33,219 nucleotides of DNA from Streptomyces huasconensis. Its GTDB lineage: Bacteria > Actinomycetota > Actinomycetes > Streptomycetales > Streptomycetaceae. The notes beneath the pieces are model-generated. The model ran no database searches and was not told the origin of the DNA. It saw nothing but the letters and a program-made list of their open reading frames with translations. Below, piece by piece: positions 1-9,037 of this stretch; the first letter of the stretch is position 1; the number at the start of each line of letters is the position of its first letter. The stretch is taken from positions 1 to 33,219 of the forward strand of contig RBWT01000089.1 in the NCBI GenBank assembly GCA_004010275.1, read 5' to 3'. The position numbers and the translations under genes are program-made.

Positions 1-2067
1 CACCGCGACCGGCCCCCACCGCGACCGGCCCCGCCACCGGCGTCCCCACAGGCCCCGCTTCGGACTCCCCCTCACCGACCCCGAAGCCCACCCCCACCAA
101 GCCGACGCCGCCACCGTCGACGGTCAACCGGCCGCCGATCATCGGCCGCGCCGCCTGGGGCGCCGACGAGTCGCTCGTGAAGGACCCGGCGGAGTACGGG
201 GAGAAGGTCAAGGCGGTCTTCGTCCACCACACGGCGGGCACCAACGACTACCGCTGCGCCGAGTCCCCCGCGCTGATCCGCGCCCTCATGACGTACCAGG
301 TGCGGACCGAGGGCAGGAACGACCTCGGCTTCAACTTCCTCGTGGACAAGTGCGGCCGCGTCTTCGAGGGCCGCGCGGGCGGCGTTGACGTACCCGTGCT
401 CGGCGCGCACACCGACGGCTTCGACGGCGAGTCGACGGGCATCGCCGTCCTCGGCGACTTCGAGGGCGACCCGGCGGCCGGCAGGAGCGCGGGCAGGCCG
501 ACGCGCGCCGCCCTGGAGTCGGTGGCGCGCGTGGCGGCCTGGAAGCTCGGCCAGTACGACGGCGACCCGGCCGGCAAGGTCACGCTGACCGCCTCCGCCG
601 ACACGGGCGTGTGGAAGAAGGGCGAACAGGCCTCGCTGCACACGGTCTCCGGCCACCGCGACGCCGCCACGACCCCCTGCCCGGGCAAGAACCTCCACGC
701 CGAGCTGGGCGAGATCCGCCGCTTCGCGGCGAGCGCGGGCCGCAGCTCGGCGGTTCCGACCGCCGACTTCGACCGCGACGGCGCCGCCGACCTGGTCGCG
801 GGCACCCCGAAGGCGTCGGGCGACCGCGGCCGGGTGACCGTCGTGCCCGGCGGCCCAGGCGGTCCGGCGGGCGAGCGGAAGATCTCCCTGACGCAGACCA
901 GCACCGGCGTCCCCGGCAACTCCGAGGCGGGCGACGAGTGGGGAGCGGCCACGGCGTGGGGCGACCTGAACGGTGACGGGTACGCGGACCTCGTCGTCGG
1001 CGCCCCCGGCGAGGACGACTCCTCGGGCCACACCGACCGCGGCGCGGTCACCATGCTGTACGGCCCGTCCTTCACGTCCGGCACGGACATGCAGCTCTCG
1101 GACGACTTCAACTACGCGAAGGCCCGCTTCGGTTCGGCGGTCGCCGTCGGCGACTTCAACGCCGACGGCAAGGCCGACGTCTTCGCCGCGGCGACCGGCA
1201 CGGGCGGCTCGTGGGCCGCGCGGCTGGACGCGACCGGGAGTCGGGCGGCAGCCTCACCCCGGGCGACACCGCCATCGCGTACGCCGACGCCGCGTCCGGC
1301 GACTTCAACCGCGACGGCTACGCGGACGTGGCCCTCACCTACCGCGACCAGGCGGGCAAGGGCAAGGTCGCGTGGTTCCGGGGCGGCCGCTCGGGGCTGA
1401 ACCGGGTGGGCGTCCTGTCCGTGCCGGGCGGCCGTTCGGTCGCCGTGGGCGACGTCAACGGCAACGGCTACGACGACCTGGTCATCGGCCAGCCGTACAC
1501 CTCCGAGTCCGGCGCGCACACGGGCGGCCAGGTCACGGTCGTCCCGGGCACCTCGACGGGGTTCACCACGACGGGCCTGACGACGGTCCACCAGGCGACC
1601 GGCGGCGTGGTCGGCGCCGCCGAGTCGGGTGACGCGATGGGCTGGTCGGTCGCGGCGGGCGACTACGACCTCGACGGTTACGCGGACGTCCTCACCGGCG
1701 CCCCGGGCGAGGACATCACCCGCAGCGGGACCAACCGCAAGGACGCCGGCACCTCCCTGCTCCTGAAGGGCTCCGCGGCCGGCCTCACCGGCACGGGCGC
1801 GCTGCCCTTCTCGCAGGACGAGCCCGACGTCCCCGGCGCCACGGAGAGCGGCGACCGCCTCGGCTCCTCGGTCACGCTGGCCGACCTGTCCGGCTCCGGC
1901 CGCGCGGACCTGGCCATCGGCGCCGAGGGCGAGGACGCGGGCGACGGCACGATCCTCCAGCTGGACAGCGGCAGTTCGGGCGTACCCGGCGCGAGCGCGT
2001 GTACTACACGCGGACGCTGCTGGGCACCCCGGCGGGGGCCCGGCTGGGCCAGGCCCTGACGCCCTGA
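1..2067 (+). CDS. Secreted peptidoglycan-recognition/amidase protein with FG-GAP repeats (5' partial, two frameshifts)
   Basis: The reading frame is already open at the left edge, so the start is missing. A Pro/Thr-rich linker leads into a PGRP/amidase_2 domain at about 130-740: RAAWGADESL, the zinc-ligand stretch VFVHHTAGTNDY, the ESTGIAVLGDFEG stretch and SGHRDAATTPCPG. About seven FG-GAP/VCBS-type repeats follow, with calcium-binding signatures such as GDLNGDGYADLVVGAPGED and GDVNGNGYDDLVIG. The family is secreted and cleaves or binds peptidoglycan; the repeats probably form a beta-propeller. The frame changes near 1230-1250 and again near 1980-1998, each equal to one missing base. Reading through restores repeat spacing and a C-terminus ending LGQALTP before TGA at 2065-2067. 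I suspect sequencing errors rather than a pseudogene. Domain assignment is firm; whether the gene is intact is not. Confidence 0.88.
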
Positions 2068-2070
2068 ACC

Positions 2071-2109
2071 ACGGGCCGCGCCGCTCCGCGACCGGGCGGC
2101 GCGGCCCGT
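2071..2109. terminator. Strong hairpin between convergent genes
   Basis: A perfect 14-bp inverted repeat (2071-2084 pairs with 2096-2109) encloses an 11-base loop. It starts just after the amidase stop codon and touches the stop codon of the convergent gene, so it probably ends transcription from both sides. There is no U-tract, as is usual for Streptomyces hairpin terminators. Confidence 0.75.
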
Positions 2110-3730
2110 CACTCCGTCTTGCTGGGCACGATGCAGTTGTCCGGCTGCGCCCGGCCGTTCTCGGGCCAGCCGATGCCCACGAAGTCCACCTTCTTCGTGC
2201 GCGGGTCGAGTTCGACGACGGCGACCGGTTTGTTGTAGGCGTTGCCCGCGTTGGTCAGGCAGAGCCAGCCGCTCGTGCCGTTCACGCGGTACTTGGACTC
2301 CAGGCGCGGCCACTCCGATGCGACCCGTTCCAGGGGCGGCACCCCGCCCCGCGCCTGGGAGGTGGCGAGGACCACGGCCCGGGCGATGGTGCGGACGCCG
2401 TCGTGGACCAGCATGGTGCGGGAGTCCTCCAGGCGGACGTCACCGATGTCGCCCGCGGTGCCCTTCCGCGCCAGTTCTTCCAGCTCGCGCAGTTCCCGCT
2501 GGGGATCGGTGAGGTAGCCGGGGCGGGACTTCGGGTCGTCGTGCTCCTTGTCCCATGCGCGCAGCGCGCCCTCCCATGCCTTGGGGTGTGCCGGAGCCGC
2601 GTACTGAACGGTGACGGTGGGCTCCTCGGCGTCCCTGCCGCCGCGCAGTGTCTCCCAGTCGCCGCCCTTCATGTAGCGGTTCAGGGCGGCGGCTCCCGAG
2701 CCGCTGACGATCGTGTACTTCTTGCCGTGGCACGACGTCTCCGCCAGCTTGAGCGCGAAGAGCCTGAGATGGACGGGGCGGCCGGCGAAGTAGACGTACC
2801 GCGCCTTGGACTCGCAGATGTTCAGGCTGATCTGTTCGAAGTCGTTGCCCGTGGTGCCGACCTCGGTGATCCCCGGGGACCTGTACGGCTGGTCCTTCGG
2901 CCCCGGCGGGCCCGGCTCGTCGCGCCGAACGCCTCGGCGAGCGACTCGACGTAGATGTCGTTCGGCCGGGTGTCCTTGATCAGGACGGTCTCCGCGTCGT
3001 CGAGACCGCCGTGGAAGCTCGCCAGAGCCTTGGCCTGCTGGCTGTTGGTCGGGATGATCCGGGCGAGGCCGGGGAAAGGGACGCCCTTGTTTTCGTCCTC
3101 CGGGTTGGCGAGGCCGTCGGCGCTGATGCGGCTGGCGAGGACGGGGATGCCATGCTTGTTGGTCAGCTGCCCGATGGCATTTTCGGTGGTCCGCAGGCTC
3201 AGGTTGAAGCCGGTGACGGCGCGGAGGTTGTGCCGCTTGTCCTTCGCCATGGCCCCCAACTGGCGCACCACCTTGGCCTGTTGGGCGTAGCCGTCACCGG
3301 GGTTGGCGAGGACAAGGCGGATGAGCGGGACGTTCTCCCCGCGGTTCGCCCGGTACTGGGCGAGATAGGCGCCCTGGATCTCGCTGCGGAGCTGCCGTCG
3401 CTCGGCGGGGATGTCGGGCTGGAGCGGCAGCATCATCGCGATGGTGACGTGCGGCTTGCCGTCGACCTTCCTGTTCTCCTCGGCGATGGCGCGGGCCACC
3501 TTGCCGATCTCCGGGGTGCCGAAGTCGTAGCCGGTGCCGTTGACCCCGATGCACTCGCCGCCGCGCCGGACGACGCCGGTGGCGCAGGTCTCCGGTCCGG
3601 CGGGCTCATCGGGCGGGGGCAGGAGCACGTAGACCAGCGTGCCCACGGCTGCGAGGCCGAGCAGCGTGGCGATCCTGCGCGTCCAGTTGGCCCACAACGT
3701 GTTGTACAGCCAGTTCCCGAACCGTCTCAA
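2109..3730 (-). CDS. Membrane-anchored periplasmic-binding-protein-like sensor (PBP type 1, LivK-like), one frameshift
   Basis: I place the start at a TTG (3730) preceded by GGGAGA six bases upstream. The N-terminus is short and basic, followed by one membrane helix at about residues 20-40 (RIATLLGLAAVGTLVYVLL), then a Pro-rich segment and a Cys pair (CATG...GEC). The rest resembles a type 1 periplasmic binding protein of the branched-chain amino-acid class: HVTIAMMLPLQ, a QGAYLAQYRANRG helix, IRLVLANPGDG and GIPVLASRISADGLANP. The frame changes near 2918-2926 (one base missing); read-through continues as TTGNDFEQISLNICESK and ends at 2109. Corrected length is about 540 aa. The gene lies 40 bp downstream of the NTPase gene on the same strand and no permease is nearby, so a sensor role is more likely than nutrient uptake. 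The ligand is unknown. Confidence 0.78.
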
Positions 3731-3770
3731 CGCTGCTCTCCCTCTGCCGGTGAAGCCACATACCGCCTGG

Positions 3771-5979
3771 TCACCCGAACCCGATGTGCTCCGTACACCC
3801 GCACCGCTGGAGCGGCTGCTTGTCCTCCGCCCGGTCTCCCCACTCACGGGCCATGCGGACGAGCAGCGCGGCCCCCTCCGCCGCCCTGGCCACATCCGCC
3901 CCTTCCGGCCCCTGGTCCGCACCGCCTCGTCGGCGATCCGCGCCAGTTCCTCGCTGAGGCCGCGGAGCGGACCGCGCAGCGCGCCCGGCACGGTCTCGTC
4001 GAGCGGCTGCGCGAGGTCCTCCGTGAGCCACACCGCGTGCAGCAGGCGGTCGATCAGCCGCCGCCGGGTGTCGCCGTGGACGTGGATCTCGCCGAGGGCG
4101 TGGGCGTACCGGTCGTCGGCCACCCCGATCAGCGCGGCGTCGGCGACGGAGAGCAGCTCCTCGCACCAGTCGGTGAGCGGGCGGGTGAGGAAGGTTCCGG
4201 CCAGATACCTCGTGACGAGGTCCGCGCCGTCGGAGGCGAGCAGGTGGTGCGTCCGGTGCGCGCCCGCGGTCCTGAACAGCGGGTCGGGGTGGTCGTTCCC
4301 CAGGTCGCGGTAGTGGCCCTGGAGCAGCGCGTGATCCGTGTGCCAGGCGGCGCCGCCCGGCCGCAGGAGGTGCAGCCGCCGCGTCAGCAGACGGCGCAGG
4401 CCGAGGTCGCCGATGAAGTGCCGGGGGCAGCGCGGCCAGCCGCTGTCCTCCATGAGGTCGGCGATGAGGTAGGCGGACAGCTGGTCGTCCCGCCCCTCCT
4501 GCACCGCGCGCATCAGGGTCTGGGCGCACTCCACGTCGTGCGCCACCGACAGGTGGGTGAGCAGGTCGAGCCAGTGCGCGCGGTGTTCCGGCGGCAGCTC
4601 CTCGGGCCGCTGACAGGTGACGAGTTCGTCGAGGAGTACGTCGGCCACGGGGCGGTCGGCCACCCGGCGCCCCTCGTCGTCGTCCCCCGCGGGCACCCGG
4701 GCGTCGAGGAGCGTCCAGTCGGTGCAGTCCTCCGGCACGGGGAACTGCAAGGCCGCGGCGGCCTCCCCGAGCCGGGTCACGAACAGCGGGCGGCCGCCGC
4801 TCAGCCGGTGCACACCGCTGTGGATACGCAGCCGGACGGCGGTGTCCGGCTGTTCCTGGCCGCCCCGCAGCCGGCTCAGCTCGGCCTTCTGCTGGTCGCG
4901 GGTGAGCACGGGCATGCGGACGAGGAGGACGCGCGCCACAGCGGCGCGTGGTCGGGCACACCGCCCGGCGGGCGGCTCCAGTCGGGCAGCGCTCCGGTGA
5001 ACGGCTCCCACCTGGCCGTCTCCGCCGCGGGGCCGCCCGCGCGGTGGAGGAAGCGTCCGCCGTCCTCGCGCCGGGCGGTCGCGAAGACGACCAGGCGGTC
5101 GTGGTGGCCGCGCTCCCGGTCCTCCAGGGCCGGTTTCAGCAGCCGCCTGCCCAGGGAGTTGTCCGCGTGGTCGAGGAGCAGGGCGGGCCGCCCCACCCGC
5201 GACAGCCGTCCCCGTACGGAGCTGTAGGCGGCGTCGATGTCCTGCCGCAGGGCCCGGAACAGGAAGCCCTCGGCGATCCGGCGCGCCTCGCCGCCCTGCT
5301 GGAAGTCGCCGCCCAGTGACCGCAGCCCGGCCTGGGGATTGCCGCCCGCGCCGGGGTAGTCACCGTACCCCTCCGTGAGGGCGGACCTGCCCTCCGGGGA
5401 GAGGCGGGCGAACAGTCCGTCGAGGAGGGCGTTGATGAACGGCCCCGCCAGTGGCGTGGTGACCAGGCCGCCCAGGAAGCCGAGGTAGTTGTTGGCCGCC
5501 CCCATCAGCACGCCGCGCCAGAAGGACTTGGGCGGCAGCAGACTCTCCAGGCGGCCGACCTCGTCCACCAGCGGCGCCGCGTGGGCCAGCCGGTCGCTCG
5601 CCGCCACGGCCGCGAGACCGGCGTACAGCCGCGGTACGGCGATCTTGCCGCCGTCCCCCGCCCAGTCCCCGTACTGCAGGGCGATCAGGCGCAGCGCCTC
5701 CGTCACGTCCGACCGGCTGCCGGGCCGCTGTTCGGCCTGCTCCCGGCAGTCGCTCAGGGCGCAGTCGAGGTACGCGACGGGCACGCGCGGCCCGAAGCGG
5801 TCCCGGACGCACCGCAGGAGGCGCCCTTTGCCCATGCCGGGCCCGCCGACGAGCAGCACCACGGGCAAATCGGGCCCGTAGAGCAGCTCTCTCTTGCGCC
5901 CCGCCGCGGTCCTGCCGAGCAGCCGGGCGATCAAGCCGCCGTCGTCCAGCAGCTCGTCGAATCCGAGTTCCTCACGCAC
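3771..5979 (-). CDS. P-loop NTPase (AAA/STAND-like) paired with the binding-protein gene, two frameshifts
   Basis: The GTG start at 5979 has GGAGGAG just upstream. An N-terminal P-loop reads VVLLVGGPGMGKG at about residues 40-52; the usual Ser/Thr after GK is Gly here. A Walker-B-like strand follows (ALLLDHADN), then a sensor-1-like strand (LVVFATARR). The second half is helical, with many His and Arg residues, and matches no domain I can name. The frame changes near 4920-4945 and near 3885-3900, each equal to one missing base. Joined, the protein is about 736 aa and ends GCTEHIGFG at 3771. There is no signal peptide or membrane helix, so it is cytoplasmic. Together with the downstream membrane-anchored binding protein it forms a likely two-gene signalling or conflict-type unit. 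Class assignment (NTPase) is fairly firm; function is unknown. Confidence 0.72.
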
Positions 5980-6219
5980 GGGCTCCTCCGTGGCCGCTGG
6001 GGCGGCCGGGTCGCCGGTGATGGCTCGTCAGATTAACCAAGGGCCAGGGGTTTTGGAGCGAGAACGGCGAAGCCCGCGCAGTTGGGCCGAATGACGCCGC
6101 CTGTGCGGACGCGCGCCGGACGGTGTTGGTCCTGGCGCTGGTGGACGGAGGAGAAGGTGTTGTATAACCGGCCGGATTCGCGGATCGCCGGTTGCGCGGG
6201 ATCGCTCAGGGGGCGGGGG

Positions 6220-6763
6220 ATGACGAAGCACGGGAACGCGGCGGGCATGAGACGCCTGGAAGAAGCGGGCATCAGGCGCCTGGAAGAGGCGGGGATCGGA
6301 GAGACCGGGAGGGGAGGGACCGGGATCGGAGAAGCCGGCCCCGGAGCAGTAGGCCTCGGAGCAGCCGCCCCCGGAGCAGTCGGCCGAGGAGAACCCGGCC
6401 TCAGGGGAAGTCGTCGTTCCCGAGGACCCCGAGGCCGGGATCGGAGAGACCGGGAGGAGAGCGACCGGAACCGGAACAGCCGGCCCCGGAGCAGCCGCCC
6501 CCGGAGCAGTCGGCCGAGGAGAACCCGGCCTCAGGGAAGTCGTCGTTCCCGAGGACCCCGACGATCCGACCGTCGTCGGCGAGGTCTCGGACCGTCGCGT
6601 GCTGGCCGCCGGCGCGGTGCTGCTCGGCATCTGCGCCGGCTTCATCGCGTACGGCTTCCTCGGCGGCGACGAGGGGAAGAGCCGCTCGGCCCCCGCCGCC
6701 GTCACCGCCCCCGCCACCGACGCGGACGCCGGTCACGGCGAACCGTGCGCGCGGCGGGACTGA
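6220..6763 (+). CDS. Repeat-containing single-pass membrane protein (one frameshift)
   Basis: The ATG at 6220 follows GGGCGGGGG. The start codes two tandem RRLEEAGI units, then two copies of a 43-residue Gly/Ala/Pro-rich unit, each ending GEPGLREVVVPEDP. A single membrane helix follows (VLAAGAVLLGICAGFIAYGF) and a short outer tail ends at TGA 6761-6763. The two DNA copies are nearly identical, but copy 1 has GGGG at about 6404-6407 where copy 2 has GGG. Removing one G puts both copies 129 bases (43 codons) apart in one frame, giving about 180 aa. Topology suggests a cytoplasmic acidic N-terminus. It is divergent from the NTPase/binding-protein unit, 240 bp away, and could be a third component; that is inference. 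I recognise no family. Confidence 0.6.
6290..6562 (+). repeat. Two direct copies of a ~129-bp coding repeat
   Basis: The segment 6361-6432 recurs at 6491-6561 with almost complete identity, and the flanking GGGATCGGAGAGACCGGGAG block recurs as well. The offset is 130 before and 129 after a G run that differs by one base. The repeat encodes the Gly/Ala-rich unit of the membrane protein. Near-identity implies recent duplication or ongoing recombination. Confidence 0.8.
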
Positions 6764-6825
6764 CGCGACGAGGCTGAAGGGCCAGCTCCACAGACCCCCC
6801 AGGCCGCCCGAACAGACAACCCCCG

Positions 6826-7395
6826 TCAGCCACACCCCCGCGCCCGCCGCGACACCACCGCCCGCAGCACCCGCCGCCCCTCCAGGGAGATGTCCAGCGC
6901 CTGCCGCAGGCCGCCCGCCGGGCCCGCGCCCTTGTTGGACAGGATTTCCAGGATACGGATCTGGCGCCGCAGTTCGGCCTCGACCAGTGGCGTCATGCCG
7001 TCCGTACGGCCCTCGCGGCGCGCCGACACCGGGCGGGCCCCCTTCCGGGGCGCGGTCTCCAGAAGCCGGTGGACCTGGAGGGCCGCGACGGAGCAGCCGT
7101 CCGCCCACTCGCGTACCGCGGGGCCCGTGTGCGCGGCGGGGACGGCGTCCAGCATGCGCCGGGCCAGCACGGTGGCCTCGTCCGGCGAACCGCCGTCGTC
7201 CGCCGGGGGCGTGAGCGCCGCCCGGGCGCCGGCCAGCGCCGCGCCCCAGTCACCGCCCTCCGCCAGCCGCGCCCACAGGGGCCGCAACAGGTCGTCGTCG
7301 CCGCCGAGCACCGGCACGCAGCGGTCGAGGCAGGCAAGCCCACTGGCCGCGAGACCCCGGTCGTCGGCCTGTGCGATCAGCTCCACCAGGCTCAT
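6826..7395 (-). CDS. Conserved hypothetical helical protein
   Basis: This 189-aa soluble protein starts at ATG 7395, with GGGAGA eight bases upstream. It is alpha-helical throughout, beginning MSLVELIAQADDRGLAASGL, and has no signal peptide, membrane helix or catalytic motif I can identify. Helices of the type LARRMLDAVP and VAALQVHRLLET suggest an armadillo- or TPR-like packing, but no repeat period is clear. The C-terminal part (LRRQIRILEILSNKGAG) is basic. Codon use is typical of the chromosome. It converges on the repeat membrane protein and sits downstream of another hypothetical gene on the same strand, with a gap of about 70 bp. I cannot assign a function. Confidence 0.72.
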   Translation of the reverse strand: MSLVELIAQADDRGLAASGLACLDRCVPVLGGDDDLLRPLWARLAEGGDWGAALAGARAALTPPADDGGSPDEATVLARRMLDAVPAAHTGPAVREWADGCSVAALQVHRLLETAPRKGARPVSARREGRTDGMTPLVEAELRRQIRILEILSNKGAGPAGGLRQALDISLEGRRVLRAVVSRRARGCG

Positions 7396-7467
7396 GCTGT
7401 ACGTCTCCCGTCACGGACCCTGCGCTTCACCTGTACTGCGTGCGCCGCGCCGGGAACGTCACTGCCG

Positions 7468-7974
7468 TCACTGCGGCACGACACCGAGCCGGTCGAGGAA
7501 GCGGAAGAAGAGCTGCTCCGCCGAGGGCTCGGCGTCGGCGTTCAGCACGTCGAGGAGCGCCGCCGCCCGCACGGTCCGGCCCGCCTCGGCGGCCCAGGCG
7601 ACCGCGCGCGCGGCGGCGTCGGACGGCTCCAGGAAGTAGTCCTCCACAGTCAGCCCGCCGTCGCCGAGGCAGTCGGCCATCGCGCGCCGCGCCAGGCAGG
7701 TCGTCCACGCCCCGCTCTCCGGCGCCGCCGCCTCGACGGCCACGCACGCGCTGTCCATCACGTATCCGAAGAGCGCGGGCGCGCCCGTCTGCAGGGCGAG
7801 CGCGTTCATGTTCCCGATGTCACGCGTGCCGTCGCCGCCCGGCACCTCCCACACCTGCCAGCCGTCGGCCCGCCGTTCGAGCAGGGACAGGTCGTCCCGT
7901 ACGCCCTCGACCGCCGGGAACCGGGCGAGCGGCCGCTCGCTCCTGCCCACGACGTAATACCCCCAGTAGCCCAT
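7468..7974 (-). CDS. Conserved hypothetical protein (MGYWGYYVVGRS N-terminus)
   Basis: The frame could begin at 8097, but ATG 7974 has GGGGGA six bases upstream and gives an N-terminus that looks like a genuine protein start (MGYWGYYVVGRSERPLARF), so I choose it: 168 aa. The protein is acidic, soluble and mixed alpha/beta, with a Trp-rich start and the segment WQVWEVPGGDGTRDIGNMNALA. The C-terminal half is helical (LEPSDAAARAVAWAAEAGR). No membrane segment, signal or metal-binding motif is visible. It lies about 140 bp downstream of the DUF4328-type gene and may be co-transcribed with it. Function unknown; I know it only as a Streptomyces-type hypothetical protein. Confidence 0.72.
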   Translation of the reverse strand: MGYWGYYVVGRSERPLARFPAVEGVRDDLSLLERRADGWQVWEVPGGDGTRDIGNMNALALQTGAPALFGYVMDSACVAVEAAAPESGAWTTCLARRAMADCLGDGGLTVEDYFLEPSDAAARAVAWAAEAGRTVRAAALLDVLNADAEPSAEQLFFRFLDRLGVVPQ

Positions 7975-8110
7975 GGCGCGTCCCCCGTCGTACTCCGTGG
8001 CACGGTCGAGCCGTCGGTCGTCGCGGCTCATGTGACCGTTCTGCCCGGCCTCGGCCGGAAACACGACGGAGGCGGGCGAGTCCGCCACCGGAGTCACCGG
8101 ATGAGGGAGA

Positions 8111-8947
8111 TCACGGGGCGGTGGGGAAGGCCACCGGCTGCGGCGCGGGGGCCGGGCCCATGCGGGCCTTGGTGTCCTGCATGCGCGTGAGCCGCAGCAC
8201 GAAGACGATGGCGAGGACAGCGGCCGCGATGTCGAGGGCGTCCGTGAACATCATGTTGGCGACCGCCGCCTTGATCTCGTCGGCCTCCTCGGCCTTCATG
8301 TACGACTGGGTCGCCCACCGCCCGGCGAAGAGGTTCGCCACCCACAGCGTCCACCAGACGTTGACGAGCCGGTGCGGGCCGCGCTCCGCCGCCGGGTCCA
8401 GGGGCGGCATGCCGTCGGGCGTCGCGGTCCGGGTGCCGCTCGCGTCCCAGATGTCGACGGCGATCCGCCGCGGGAACCAGAGGTTCACGACCGGCACGAA
8501 CCAGCCCCACACCGTCCAGCCGCGCTTCTTGCGGTGGATGTGCGGCTCGAACACCTCGGCGTTCACGCGCACCCGGTGGAACCAGACGAGGAAGACGACG
8601 CAGGTGGCGAGCAGGGCGACCGTCTGCGCGATCCCGGTGTTCGCGTACAGCGTGTCGGCGTGGTCCGCCTCCCGCTCGATGTCCGCCCCGTACGCCCCGC
8701 CGACCAGCTTTCCCAGCACGTCCTGCATGACGGTGCCGGTCCACAGCGAGTACACGTCGGTGGCGATGACGAGGCCGAGCAGGACCGCGGTGGCCCGGCC
8801 TAGCCCGACGGGCGAGCGCAGCCAGGCGGCGCGCCCGTCGACCATGGCGGGACCGGGCGGCGGCGCGGCCGCGGCGGCCTGGACGCAGACGCCGCAGTAC
8901 CCCTGCGCCGTCACCGCCGTATTGAACTGACATGCCTTGCACAGCAT
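8111..8947 (-). CDS. DUF4328-type membrane protein with N-terminal zinc ribbon
   Basis: I start at ATG 8947, ten bases after a GGGGGG run, giving 278 aa that begin MLCKACQF. Two CxxC pairs (CKAC and CGVC) within the first 25 residues form a small zinc ribbon. Four membrane segments follow: ATAVLLGLVIATDVYSLW, TVALLATCVVFLVWFH, a central VWGWFVPVVNLWFP hydrophobic stretch, and DIAAAVLAIVFVLRL. The FEPHIHRKKRGWTVWGWFVP region matches the DUF4328 pattern (FxxWxYR-type hydrophobic turn, then WGWxxPxxNLWxP). The family is abundant in actinomycetes and has no known role. Next to it are unassigned genes, so context does not help. Family confidence is good, function unknown. Confidence 0.8.
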   Translation of the reverse strand: MLCKACQFNTAVTAQGYCGVCVQAAAAAPPPGPAMVDGRAAWLRSPVGLGRATAVLLGLVIATDVYSLWTGTVMQDVLGKLVGGAYGADIEREADHADTLYANTGIAQTVALLATCVVFLVWFHRVRVNAEVFEPHIHRKKRGWTVWGWFVPVVNLWFPRRIAVDIWDASGTRTATPDGMPPLDPAAERGPHRLVNVWWTLWVANLFAGRWATQSYMKAEEADEIKAAVANMMFTDALDIAAAVLAIVFVLRLTRMQDTKARMGPAPAPQPVAFPTAP

Positions 8948-9037
8948 CGCTGAGCGACCCCCCACGGGATTCACGGACGTGTAGGACGTGACCAGAAGCC
9001 GCCCGCCCGTGTCCCTCCCCAGGGCGCCGGCCGGCGG

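Noticed and set aside
6192..7214. Glu/Pro-rich reading of the 6.2-6.8 kb repeats (PEQPPPEQSAEENP)
   Set aside because: It looks protein-like in copy 2, but the equivalent frame of copy 1 holds a TAG at about 6350, it needs more frame changes, and it does not join the membrane helix without an extra indel. The Gly/Ala reading needs only one change.
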